A DNA stretch of 64,000 nucleotides from Clostridia bacterium. GTDB taxonomy: Bacteria > Bacillota > Clostridia > TANB77 > UBA1234. The stretch spans positions 4,501 to 68,500 of the forward strand of contig CAAEBC010000038.1 of assembly GCA_900753975.1 (NCBI GenBank), in the 5' to 3' direction. This document shows positions 37,801-45,931 of the stretch, piece after piece. Every line of letters begins with the position of its first letter. Within the stretch, counting starts at the first letter, position 1. The position numbers and the translations under genes are program-made. The notes under the pieces were generated by a model. It ran no database searches and was not told the DNA's origin. It saw only the letters and a program-made list of their open reading frames with translations.

Positions 37801-39141
37801 GCTGGAACAATAGGCACTATAGCCGATAAGACAGCTTATGGATATGTAAAAAAATATTATGAAGAAAGACATATTCCAATAAATAATGCGGAAGTAATAA
37901 GACTTGCACAAGGTTGTACAGGAGTTAAGAGGACTACTGGTCAGCACCCAGGAGGAATTATAGTTGTTCCTGTTGGAAATGAGATATTTGAATTTTGTCC
38001 TGTACAACATCCAGCAGATGATCCAAATACAGATATAAAGACAACCCACTTTGATTATCACTCAATAGACCAAAACCTATTGAAACTAGATATATTAGGT
38101 CATGATGATCCTACAATGATAAGAATGTTACAAGATATAACAAAAGTAGATCCACAAAAAATTCCACTTGATGATAAGAAAACGATGTCTATATTTAGTT
38201 CTACAAAAGCATTGGGCGTAACTGAAGATCAGATACATTCACCTGTGGGAACATTTGGAATTCCTGAATTTGGAACTAAGTTTGTAAGAGGAATGCTAGT
38301 TGATACTATGCCTACGAAATTTGAGGAGTTGCTTAGAATTTCTGGACTTTCTCATGGTACAGATGTGTGGCTTAATAATGCTCAATCGCTTATTGAAGCA
38401 GGTACTATAAAACTAGAAGATGCTATATGTACACGTGACGATATTATGCTTTATCTTATAAAGAAAGGTATGCCACCGAAACCATCATTTAAGATAATGG
38501 AATGTGTTCGTAAAGGAAAAGGATTAACAGAAGAACAAGAAACATTGATGCGTGAAAATGATGTACCTGATTGGTATATAGATTCATGTAAAAAAATTAA
38601 ATACATGTTCCCAAAAGCACATGCTGCAGCATATGTAACGATGGCATTTAGAATAGCTTGGTTTAAAGTGCACATACCGATGGCATATTACACGGCATAT
38701 TTTTCAATAAGAGCAGATGCTTTTGATAGCGAATACATGATACATGGCAAAGAAAAAGTTATCAATAAAATGAGAGAAATAGATGCTGAGGGAAATGCAG
38801 CAACAGCAAAAGATAAGGATATGTATTCAACACTTGAAATAGTACTTGAGATGTATGAAAGAGGTATAAAATTCTTGCCGATAGATTTATATGAATCAGA
38901 TGCAACTAAATTTATAATGGAAGAAGACGGAATAAGACCACCTCTAAATAGTATCGCAGGACTTGGAAATGTTGCTGCACTAAACATACAAAATGCACAT
39001 CAAAAAGAAGGAAAATTTATGTCAGTAGAAGAACTAAAAATAAGAGCTGGTGTAGGCAAATCAGCAGTAGAACTTCTAGAAAAAGCAGGTTGTTTAAAAG
39101 GTATGACATTGAGTAATCAGATGAGTTTGTTTACATTTTAG
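34861..39141 (+). CDS. polC: DNA polymerase III alpha subunit, PolC type
   Basis: The 1426-residue Gram-positive replicase with built-in proofreading. GTG 34861 lies ten bases after GGAGG. Order: N-terminal domain (1-200) with a Gln/Gly/Asn-rich linker (NNWQGGQNGG), OB fold (about 215-320), PHP part 1 (ELHMHTQMSQMDG), the inserted DnaQ-like exonuclease (about 410-580, DIETTGLS with catalytic D and E, and HNATFDIGF), PHP part 2, then the polymerase. A zinc knuckle (CPNCKYSDF ... CPKCGH) and the catalytic aspartates in PDIDLNFSGEYQ are near 905-965. The gene is monocistronic with a terminator downstream. Confidence 0.98.
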   Translation: MENNGFNWNEVVDFFSKKYVSSRAAFTGSEAYINNNVIEVNLKSKSKFMMLSRNMDKLISDFVMNSSGSRYEVKFNEPDSFDVIPKQDEIIKKMMEENMARQAELAAQRESETHSKKVNGMPDGYGTKAQSNNINDADIPNWQPPTDSDIAGNSAPAQQYPPKQATQNSWQGGNNWQGGQNGGAPRRAPKKKNLDMVEDIEKLIYKGWRETQNPKNMRIVDFSPEQPGVIIKGKTSNYESRETKNGGYLISFDIYDGSSSINVKAFLKANEYEEVHPKMKGCPPVRLIGTYEYNNFSREFGVIADMIEETTWEEKIRMDNAPEKRVELHMHTQMSQMDGMTSATALIKRAIKWGHKAVAITDHGVVQAFPEAKKAIKDSDLKVLYGVEAYLSPDRFTSIINPGDQLLKDVTYSVLDIETTGLSKNTDKITEFGIIKVKNGERLGEFECFVNPEKEIPQRVVEVTNITNDMVKDAETIDKVLPKVLDFVKDTVLVAHNATFDIGFIKHNADQLGLEFNPTYIDSLPLAKELFPHFKKFKLGIIADNLGIEVDVAHRALADVDTLVKVMEVMLKMLDEKGITKLSEVDDKLAGDINFTTLPTYHAIVLAKDKVGLKNLYKLISISNLDYFYKKPRMLRSILQKHREGLILGSACEQGELFRAIVEGKSDEELEEIASFYDYLEIQPLGNNMFMVRDGTVKGINDLIAFNKKVVEIGDKLNKPVVATCDVHFMDPEDEIYRRILQAGQGYDDADQQAPLYFRTTEEMLKEFEYLGKEKAYEIVVTNTNKIADMCEKFSPIADYKAAPYIEGCENTIRELTMKRAHELYGDPLPEIVQNRIDKELDSIIKNGFSVMYIIAQKLVAKSNEDGYLVGSRGSVGSSFVANMTGITEVNSLQPHYRCPNCKYSDFTDYGVKNGFDLPDKDCPKCGHKLDKDGMDIPFETFLGFDGDKEPDIDLNFSGEYQAKAHRYTEVIFGKGTTFKAGTIGTIADKTAYGYVKKYYEERHIPINNAEVIRLAQGCTGVKRTTGQHPGGIIVVPVGNEIFEFCPVQHPADDPNTDIKTTHFDYHSIDQNLLKLDILGHDDPTMIRMLQDITKVDPQKIPLDDKKTMSIFSSTKALGVTEDQIHSPVGTFGIPEFGTKFVRGMLVDTMPTKFEELLRISGLSHGTDVWLNNAQSLIEAGTIKLEDAICTRDDIMLYLIKKGMPPKPSFKIMECVRKGKGLTEEQETLMRENDVPDWYIDSCKKIKYMFPKAHAAAYVTMAFRIAWFKVHIPMAYYTAYFSIRADAFDSEYMIHGKEKVINKMREIDAEGNAATAKDKDMYSTLEIVLEMYERGIKFLPIDLYESDATKFIMEEDGIRPPLNSIAGLGNVAALNIQNAHQKEGKFMSVEELKIRAGVGKSAVELLEKAGCLKGMTLSNQMSLFTF

Positions 39142-39148
39142 TAATTAT

Positions 39149-39198
39149 AGAACTTAGTCAAGTATTTATGCTTAAAAACTTGACATAAGTTCTTTTTT
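39149..39198 (+). terminator. Terminator after polC
   Basis: AGAACTTAGTCAAGT (39149-39163) pairs, with one bulge, with ACTTGACATAAGTTCT (39178-39193), then T residues. Confidence 0.8.
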
Positions 39199-39202
39199 AT
39201 CC

Positions 39203-39231
39203 TTGAAAATACCGATGTTTTGATATATAAT
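39203..39231 (+). promoter_or_regulatory. mfd promoter
   Basis: TTGAAA at 39203-39208, 17-base spacer, TATAAT at 39226-39231; start would be near 39238, 29 bases before the mfd start codon. Confidence 0.8.
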
Positions 39232-39266
39232 TATCAATGATTATTTTATATGAAAAGGGGATTTTC

Positions 39267-42200
39267 ATGGAGGAACTTGCTAAGGTATTACCTAAGATGA
39301 AGAAGTTTGATGCGTATATAAATGATGTAAAAAAAGATAATTTTCCTATCTTTCTTTCTGGACTTTCAGATAGCCAAAAGGTACATTTTGCATACTCTAC
39401 AAGATTTTATACTGAAAGACCTATATTAATCATAACGTATAATGACATTCAGCTTAAGAAAATTTACGAAGATTTGAAATTTTTTGAAGATGAAGAAATT
39501 TTGCTTTTTCCAAAAAGAGAAGTTGTTTATTACGATATCGATACGATGAATAAAGATGTTACTATGGATAGGCTTAGTATTTATACTAAGCTTTATGAAA
39601 GTAGTGCAAAAGTTATTTTGACTAGTATTGAAGCTTTGATGCAAAGGACGATTTCTAAAAATAAGCTTTTTGAAAAAGTTTTGCAATTAGAGGTTGGAAA
39701 AGAAGTTTCTTTAGATACATTAAAAGAAAGCCTAAATGATTTAGGTTATGAAAGAACAGATATGGTAGAGGGTCGTGGTCAATATACGGTAAGAGGTGGT
39801 ATCATAGATTTCTTTCCACTTACTACTAAAAACCCTGTAAGAGTTGAATTTTGGGGAGATGAAATTGACTCTATTAGATTTTTCGATGTTGAATCTCAAA
39901 GAACAGTAGAACCTCTTAAAGATATTAGCGTTTTCCCAGCAGAGGAATATTTAGTTGATAAAAACGATTTAAATAGCATTGGTGATGAAATCTTAAAAAC
40001 ATATCCAAATGCTATTTCAGATGTTGAAGCTATTAAGAATGGAAATTATCTTACGAAGATAGATAAGTATTTTAAATTCTTTTATAAAGAAACATCTAAT
40101 TTGCTTGACTATATTAGTAAAAACACTATTGTATTTTTAGATGAACCATCTAGAATCGCTCAAAAGGCTCAAACTATAGAGTATGAAAACAAAGAGATTA
40201 TAGAGCAATATTTAGATAAAAATAAAATTATTCCTAGTTATACGGAGTCTATGACTCTTTGGGATGATATTAATTTTGAACTTGAAAAGAAAAATATTAT
40301 AAATCTCGAGAGAACAGATACTATGCATGCAAAAAGAAACGGATACAGTTTTAACTGTAGGGAGGTGAGCTTTTTTCGTGATTCAGTGGATATATTTGTA
40401 CAGGAAGTACAAAAGCAGCTTGAAGACGGAAAAGAGCTTTTAATCCTAGGTGGAACTGTATCAAAAGCACGTGGTATTGCAACTATGCTTTTGGAACACG
40501 GCGTTTCAGCCACTTTCTTAGAAAAATTAGATATTAACTTTTTGCTACCTAAAAAAGTTTTAGTTATTCCAGGTAATCTTTCGGAAGGTTTTGAATATGT
40601 TGATATAGGCTTGGTTGTTGCTGTTCAGAGTATTGGAGCAAATAAAGAAGCTGTTAAAAGAAGTTATAAACCACAAGTATTTAAAGAGAGCAAAAAGGTT
40701 GTTTTTGCTGACTTGAATGTTGGAGACTATATAGTTCATTCTGTACATGGAATTGGACAATATATGGGCATTAATACACTTTCTGTAGATGGTGCAAAAA
40801 AAGATTATATAAAACTTAGATATAAAGATGATGGTGTTTTATATATTCCAACAAATCAGTTAGACAATATAAGAAAATATATTGGTAGTGGCGATACAGC
40901 ACCAAAACTAAATAAATTAGGCAGTAAAGATTTCGCTAAAACTAAAGCTAAGGTAAAAGCATCTCTTAAGGATATTGCAAAAGGACTCATTGAGCTTTAT
41001 GCTAAAAGAAAACAGGAAAAAGGGTATAAATTTTCACCTGATACTGTTTGGCAAAATCAATTTGAAGAGGCTTTTCCTTATGAAGAAACTGAGGATCAAC
41101 TAAGGTGTATAGAAGAAGTAAAAAAAGATATGGAAAGCGATATGCCTATGGATAGACTACTTTGTGGTGATGTTGGATACGGAAAAACAGAAGTTGCAAT
41201 TCGTGCAGCCTTTAAAGCTGTTATGGACGGTAAACAGGTTGCGTATCTTGTACCTACTACGGTTTTGTCAGAGCAACAATTTAATGAGTTTAGAAATAGA
41301 ATGAAAGATTTTCCTGTTAAGATAAATGTCTTAAATAGGTTTAAATCTGCAAGGGATAAAAAGGAAGTTTTAAGACAATTAAGAACAGGTGAGTTAGATA
41401 TAATTATAGGAACTCATAGGATAGTTCAAAAAGATATTGAATTTAAGGATTTAGGATTGCTTATAATCGATGAGGAGCAACGTTTTGGAGTAAAGCATAA
41501 GGAGGCTATTAAAAAATTAAAAAATAATGTGGATGTCTTAACTATGACAGCTACACCTATTCCAAGAACTTTACATATGTCGGTTGTTGGAATTAGGGAT
41601 ATGAGTGTTATTTATGAACCACCAAAAAATAGAATTCCGGTTCAGACTTATGTTTTAGAATATGATGAAGAGGTTATTAGAGAAGCTATAATAAAGGAAA
41701 TTGGTAGGGGTGGACAGGTATTTTATTTATATAATCGTGTAGAGGGAATCGAAAAGAAAGCTTCAGAGATTTCAAAACTTGTACCAGAAGCAAGAGTAGC
41801 ATTTGCTCATGGTCAGATGGAAGGTAGAGAACTTGAAGATATAATGAAAGCTTTTATGGATAAAGAGTTAGATGTAATTGTATGTACTACTATTTTGGAA
41901 TCTGGTATAGATATTCCAAATGCAAACACTATAATAATTGAAGATGCAGATAGACTTGGACTTTCACAGTTGTATCAAATTCGAGGAAGGGTCGGACGTA
42001 GTGATAGAAAAGCGTATGCATATATAACTTATAGACGAAATAAGCTTTTATCTGAAGCTTCAGAGAAAAGATTGAAGGCAATAAAAGAGTTTACAGAATT
42101 TGGAAGCGGCTTTAAAATAGCACTTCGAGATTTAGAAATACGTGGTGCCGGTAATATTTTAGGACCTGAACAACACGGACATATGGAAGCGGTGGGTTAT

Positions 42201-42707
42201 GAAATGTATTGTAAACTGCTTGAAGAAGCTGTTAAAGAAATGCAAGGTGAGGCTGTTTTAGAAGAAGTTGATACACAAATTGATTTAAATGTTACGGCAT
42301 ATATACCAGATACGTATATTGAAAATATCAATCAAAAGATTGAGGCTTATCAAGATATTGCTAATATAAGTGATGAAAATGAGATAATAGATATTATAGA
42401 TGCTTTGATAGATAGATATGGTGAAGTTCCAAAAGAATGTGTAAATCTACTTGAAATTGCAAGAATAAAAATATACGCAAGAGCCCTTAAGGTTTTGGCT
42501 ATAAAGCAGACTGGCAAAAATGTTGTCATTAAATTTAGTAGTGAAGAATTTATTATGGATAAGGTTCAAGTTTTAATAGATTTATACAAAGGTGACCTTA
42601 TGTTTTCAACAGGTGTTACACCATATTTAACTTTAAAGTTGCAAAGCAAAGAAGATAGTGATATATTAAATGATGTATTAAAATTACTTAAGATTGTGAA
42701 AGGATGA
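39267..42707 (+). CDS. mfd: Transcription-repair coupling factor Mfd
   Basis: A 1146-residue translocase that removes stalled RNA polymerase and recruits UvrA. ATG 39267 lies 6 bases after AAAAGGGG; the upstream ATG 39237 adds 10 residues with no ribosome site and sits at the probable transcription start. The UvrB-like N-terminal domain (about 1-400, with GRGQYTVRGGIIDFFP), the RNA polymerase interaction domain (about 470-560, VGDYIVHSVHGIGQYMGI), and the RecG-like helicase with Walker A GDVGYGKTEVA near 640, DEEQRFG and TMTATPIPRTLHMS are all present. The C-terminal TRCF domain is complete. The foldase-like gene starts eight bases after the stop. Confidence 0.97.
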   Translation: MEELAKVLPKMKKFDAYINDVKKDNFPIFLSGLSDSQKVHFAYSTRFYTERPILIITYNDIQLKKIYEDLKFFEDEEILLFPKREVVYYDIDTMNKDVTMDRLSIYTKLYESSAKVILTSIEALMQRTISKNKLFEKVLQLEVGKEVSLDTLKESLNDLGYERTDMVEGRGQYTVRGGIIDFFPLTTKNPVRVEFWGDEIDSIRFFDVESQRTVEPLKDISVFPAEEYLVDKNDLNSIGDEILKTYPNAISDVEAIKNGNYLTKIDKYFKFFYKETSNLLDYISKNTIVFLDEPSRIAQKAQTIEYENKEIIEQYLDKNKIIPSYTESMTLWDDINFELEKKNIINLERTDTMHAKRNGYSFNCREVSFFRDSVDIFVQEVQKQLEDGKELLILGGTVSKARGIATMLLEHGVSATFLEKLDINFLLPKKVLVIPGNLSEGFEYVDIGLVVAVQSIGANKEAVKRSYKPQVFKESKKVVFADLNVGDYIVHSVHGIGQYMGINTLSVDGAKKDYIKLRYKDDGVLYIPTNQLDNIRKYIGSGDTAPKLNKLGSKDFAKTKAKVKASLKDIAKGLIELYAKRKQEKGYKFSPDTVWQNQFEEAFPYEETEDQLRCIEEVKKDMESDMPMDRLLCGDVGYGKTEVAIRAAFKAVMDGKQVAYLVPTTVLSEQQFNEFRNRMKDFPVKINVLNRFKSARDKKEVLRQLRTGELDIIIGTHRIVQKDIEFKDLGLLIIDEEQRFGVKHKEAIKKLKNNVDVLTMTATPIPRTLHMSVVGIRDMSVIYEPPKNRIPVQTYVLEYDEEVIREAIIKEIGRGGQVFYLYNRVEGIEKKASEISKLVPEARVAFAHGQMEGRELEDIMKAFMDKELDVIVCTTILESGIDIPNANTIIIEDADRLGLSQLYQIRGRVGRSDRKAYAYITYRRNKLLSEASEKRLKAIKEFTEFGSGFKIALRDLEIRGAGNILGPEQHGHMEAVGYEMYCKLLEEAVKEMQGEAVLEEVDTQIDLNVTAYIPDTYIENINQKIEAYQDIANISDENEIIDIIDALIDRYGEVPKECVNLLEIARIKIYARALKVLAIKQTGKNVVIKFSSEEFIMDKVQVLIDLYKGDLMFSTGVTPYLTLKLQSKEDSDILNDVLKLLKIVKG

Positions 42708-42715
42708 TTTAAATA

Positions 42716-43777
42716 ATGGATAAGAAAACAGGTATTATAATTGGAGTATTAGGAGCTATCGTTTTGATTTTAGTATTGGTAGTGTTTGGATTAGAAACAA
42801 AGTCTACAGGACTTACTTCTAGTGATGTTTTAAGAATTAATAATGAGATATATTCAAGAAGTGAGTTTGAAGACTTTTTAAGGTATACTCTTTACAAAAA
42901 TGATGGTGAAATAAAAATAGACGAAGAAGATGAAGACACAGCACACGCTTTAGAAGAGGGCACTTCAAAAGAAGAAATTTTTAAATCAAATACATTAAAT
43001 TCTTTTTATCAAATGAAGGTTTGTGAGCTAGTTGCAAATGACAAGAATATTGTAGTTGAAGCAGAAAAGTTAGAAGAGATTAGCGGAGATTTTGAAAAAA
43101 ACAAAGAAAAGTTAGAAAAGTTTGGATTGGGTAAAGAAAGCTTTGTTAATATAGAAAAAGGACAAGCTGTAGTTCAAATGATTTCAAATGAACCTAGCAA
43201 ATATTTAACACTTCCAGATGGTGTTTATGATGAATATTTAAAACAATTTTCTGGCGATGATTTGAAATCTTACACTTATAGAATGATACAAGTAAGTTAT
43301 ACAGCAGACAAAGTTTCTGGTGAAACTTCAGGAGAATCTGGCGAAGTAGTTCCAGGAAACAGAGCAGAAAAAGAAGCATATATGAACGAGATCGTTGCAA
43401 GAATTAAGTCTGGTGTATCTTTTGAAGAAGCTGCTGAAAGCGGAGATAATAGACTTATATTTGTTGGTAATGGAATACAATTTGCTAAGAGCATAGAAGA
43501 AAATGCAGCAGGATTTTTACTAGAACAAAAATTAAATAATGAAGATGCTCTAAAGGCAGTAAAAAATGCTAAAGATGGTGAAATGACAGATGTTATAGAT
43601 ACTGGCGATGCTTTTGAAATATATTTAGTAGAAAAGGTTCAAGATGGAATTGTTGGAAAAGCAAAAGATGAACTTATTGAACTTATGATTTCAAGTTATG
43701 CAAAAGATTTGATTTACCAATATGTAAAGGATATGGAAGTAAATAATGCAGCACTAGCTAGAATTAAAATTAGATAA
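42716..43777 (+). CDS. PrsA/SurA-like membrane-anchored foldase
   Basis: A 353-residue exported protein with an N-terminal anchor (about 6-25, GIIIGVLGAIVLILVLVVFG). The region to about 150 resembles the helical SurA_N/PrsA chaperone domain, and about 190-310 resembles a parvulin-type isomerase, although the hallmark residues are weak, so isomerase activity is doubtful. Between the two there is a Ser/Gly/Glu-rich linker (VSGETSGESGEVVPG). PrsA-like genes often follow mfd in Firmicutes, which supports the call. There is no lipobox cysteine. It should help fold exported proteins at the outer membrane face. Confidence 0.7.
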   Translation: MDKKTGIIIGVLGAIVLILVLVVFGLETKSTGLTSSDVLRINNEIYSRSEFEDFLRYTLYKNDGEIKIDEEDEDTAHALEEGTSKEEIFKSNTLNSFYQMKVCELVANDKNIVVEAEKLEEISGDFEKNKEKLEKFGLGKESFVNIEKGQAVVQMISNEPSKYLTLPDGVYDEYLKQFSGDDLKSYTYRMIQVSYTADKVSGETSGESGEVVPGNRAEKEAYMNEIVARIKSGVSFEEAAESGDNRLIFVGNGIQFAKSIEENAAGFLLEQKLNNEDALKAVKNAKDGEMTDVIDTGDAFEIYLVEKVQDGIVGKAKDELIELMISSYAKDLIYQYVKDMEVNNAALARIKIR

Positions 43778-43783
43778 TGTTTT

Positions 43784-43822
43784 GTGCCGTGATTTTTCTT
43801 AAGTCACGGCACGTATTTTTTT
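43784..43822 (+). terminator. Terminator after the mfd operon
   Basis: Perfect stem GTGCCGTGA (43784-43792) with TCACGGCAC (43804-43812), followed by a T-rich tail. Confidence 0.92.
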
Positions 43823-43843
43823 ATTAGCAAAGGAGAATGTGAT

Positions 43844-44608
43844 TTGATTACAAGTAAAACTAATGAACTTATTAAACATGTTAAGTCGTTACATCAAAAG
43901 AAATTTAGAGATGAGTATAAAGAGTATTTTGTAGAGGGAGTAAAGCTTATAAATGAAGCAATTTCTGAAAATAAAGAGATAAGAAAAATTTTAATTTGTG
44001 ATGAGCTTTTGAGAGAAGAGTTTTCTATACCAAGTGAGGATATTGTTGAATATGTGGCAAAAAATGTTTTTGAATATGTTTCTGATACTCAAAGTCCACA
44101 AGGTATTTTGGCTGTAATTAAGATGGATGAGTTTAATGGAGAGGTATGTGAAAATACCGTTTTTGCTCTTGACGATTTACAAGATCCTGGAAATTTAGGA
44201 ACGATTTTAAGGAGTTTAGATTCGGCTGGGATTAATACTTTGTTACTTTCTAAGGATACGGTGAATTTATATAATCCTAAGGTTATTAGGAGCACAATGG
44301 GAGCTATTTTTAGGGTAAAGGTTTTGGATAATTTGAATTTGAAAGAGGAGTTACTTAAATTAAAAAAGGCTGGATATAAGGTGGTCATAACATCGCTTGA
44401 TACTAACGAAATGCATTATAATTTGAATTTTAGTGATAGGCTTGTAATTGTTATAGGCAATGAGGCTAAGGGGGTTAAAAAAGAAATTCAGGACTTGGCT
44501 GATATTAAGGTTAAGATTCCTATGCTTGGTAGGACGGAGAGTCTTAATGCTAGTGTGGCGGCTAGTGTGATTGCGTATGAAAAAGTTAGACAACAAGTCT
44601 ACCATTAA
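43844..44608 (+). CDS. TrmH/SpoU family RNA 2'-O-methyltransferase
   Basis: A 254-residue SPOUT-class RNA methyltransferase. Translation starts at TTG 43844, eight bases after AAAGGAG; no ATG fits. The N-terminal SpoU substrate-binding domain is about 1-95. The trefoil-knot catalytic domain carries motif 1 LDDLQDPGNLGTILRSLD, motif 2 LVIVIGNEAKGV and motif 3 IPMLGRTESLNASVAASV. Such proteins methylate 23S rRNA or tRNA; the target is not predictable here. Start codon choice is supported by MITSKTNELIKHVKSL, the usual N-terminus. Confidence 0.93.
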   Translation: MITSKTNELIKHVKSLHQKKFRDEYKEYFVEGVKLINEAISENKEIRKILICDELLREEFSIPSEDIVEYVAKNVFEYVSDTQSPQGILAVIKMDEFNGEVCENTVFALDDLQDPGNLGTILRSLDSAGINTLLLSKDTVNLYNPKVIRSTMGAIFRVKVLDNLNLKEELLKLKKAGYKVVITSLDTNEMHYNLNFSDRLVIVIGNEAKGVKKEIQDLADIKVKIPMLGRTESLNASVAASVIAYEKVRQQVYH

Positions 44609-44711
44609 CTTAATCAAGCTTTTGCCGGTTTTGATAAGAGTTAGTTATGAAAAAACGAATTTGCACTAGCTGCTGCAGAATTGGAGTATTAAAGATAAAA
44701 GAGGTAATAAG

Positions 44712-45662
44712 ATGTATAAACAATTAAAGCCAATGCTTAATTCAAAAGAGCAAATTGAACATCTGAAGGATAAAGGCGTGAAATTTGAATTGATATCTGA
44801 TATTGATGCGGAGAAATATTTAAAAGATAATAACAATTACTTTAAATTAACTTCTTATAGAAAAAATTTTCCTAAGTATGAGAATGGCTGTAATATGGGG
44901 AAATATATAAATCTAGATTTTAAGATGTTATTGGACATGTCTATTATTGATATGAGACTCAGAAAGGTTATGCTTAGTATTGTTTTAGATTTAGAACACT
45001 ATATTAAAGTTAGGATACTAAATATCATAGAAAATACATCAAAAGATGGATACACAGAAATAGAAGAATATATTAGCGCTTTAAAAAGCAAAGATGAATA
45101 TGACAATTTGAAAATAGAATTGTCAAAAAGCTCAAGAAGTACATATTGTGGCGAAATGGCACAAAAGTATAGTGATAACTATCCAGTTTGGGTATTTATC
45201 GAAATTATTCCGTTTGGGCGTCTAGTAAACTTTTATATGTTTCTTGCAAATAAAATTGGTGACAAAAAAATGATAGATGAGGCATATTTACTGAAAAATG
45301 TAAGAGAGTTAAGGAATGCCTGTGCACATAATAATTGTATTTTAAATGATTTAAAAACTGGCACCGCTACGCATAAAGCAAATTACAATGTTTTAAAGGA
45401 ATTATCAAATACTAACATGTCTAATACTAGAATATCGAAAAGAATGAGCAACGTAAGAATGCAACAGATAATAACTATGTTGTATTTGTCAAAAAGGTTT
45501 GTTACTAGTAAAGGAGTATTACAGTATCATTGTAATATGTTAAATGAATTAAAAAATCGAATCGAACACCATATAGACTATTACAATAAAAATTTGTTAA
45601 TATATGGAAGTTTTTCTTTTTTGAATAAAATAATTGACACTTGGTACAATAAAGGCGTATAA
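44712..45662 (+). CDS. Abi family (Abi_2, HEPN-like) protein
   Basis: A 316-residue protein of the AbiD/AbiF-type abortive-infection family. N-terminal KQIEHLKDKGVKF-like pattern (SKEQIEHLKDKGVKFEL) and NYFKLTSYRKNF are typical, as is LDLEHYIKVRIL. The C-terminal half has VRELRNACAHNN, a HEPN-type R-N-x3-H motif (RNACAH) expected to form a ribonuclease site. Known relatives stop phage growth by killing or arresting the infected cell; some act with a RNA partner. Here it is a lone gene with no visible antitoxin or RNA repeats next to it. AAAGAGGT precedes the ATG. Confidence 0.85.
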   Translation: MYKQLKPMLNSKEQIEHLKDKGVKFELISDIDAEKYLKDNNNYFKLTSYRKNFPKYENGCNMGKYINLDFKMLLDMSIIDMRLRKVMLSIVLDLEHYIKVRILNIIENTSKDGYTEIEEYISALKSKDEYDNLKIELSKSSRSTYCGEMAQKYSDNYPVWVFIEIIPFGRLVNFYMFLANKIGDKKMIDEAYLLKNVRELRNACAHNNCILNDLKTGTATHKANYNVLKELSNTNMSNTRISKRMSNVRMQQIITMLYLSKRFVTSKGVLQYHCNMLNELKNRIEHHIDYYNKNLLIYGSFSFLNKIIDTWYNKGV

Positions 45663-45696
45663 TACAATTATACAGAAAAAGTATGTTACTTTTGCG

Positions 45697-45732
45697 GAGT
45701 TATGTTTCATAGAAAGCATAACTCTATTTTTC
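45697..45732 (+). terminator. Terminator after the Abi gene
   Basis: GAGTTATG (45697-45704) pairs with CATAACTC (45717-45724), followed by TATTTTTCTG; an outer CAGAAAAA/TTTTTCTG pairing may extend it. Confidence 0.75.
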
Positions 45733-45790
45733 TGTTTGACATTAGTAAAATTCTTGCTAAAGCCTATTGTTTAAAATCTTTAAATTATAA

Positions 45791-45865
45791 TTTTTGAGAG
45801 TATAAAATAAAGTGCGTAAGTTGAAAACGGTCAAACTTATGCACTTTATTTTATACTCTCAAAAA
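45791..45865. repeat. 75-bp near-perfect palindrome between convergent genes
   Basis: Left arm 45791-45824 and right arm 45831-45865 match over 34 of 35 positions, allowing one G-U pair and one bulge, around a 6-7 base loop. The arms begin TTTTTGAGAG and end CTCTCAAAAA, the reverse of a terminator layout, so it is better seen as a cruciform or miniature element than as a terminator. Confidence 0.85.
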
Positions 45866-45931
45866 TTGCGACAAAAAAGTTTTGTCATACCCTTTCACCA
45901 TTTTTAAAGTCTGACGTAAAGGTGCAAGTCT

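Noticed and set aside
45791..45865. Palindrome as a bidirectional terminator
   Set aside because: The T and A runs are on the wrong sides of the stem for either strand, and the Abi gene already has a terminator at 45697.
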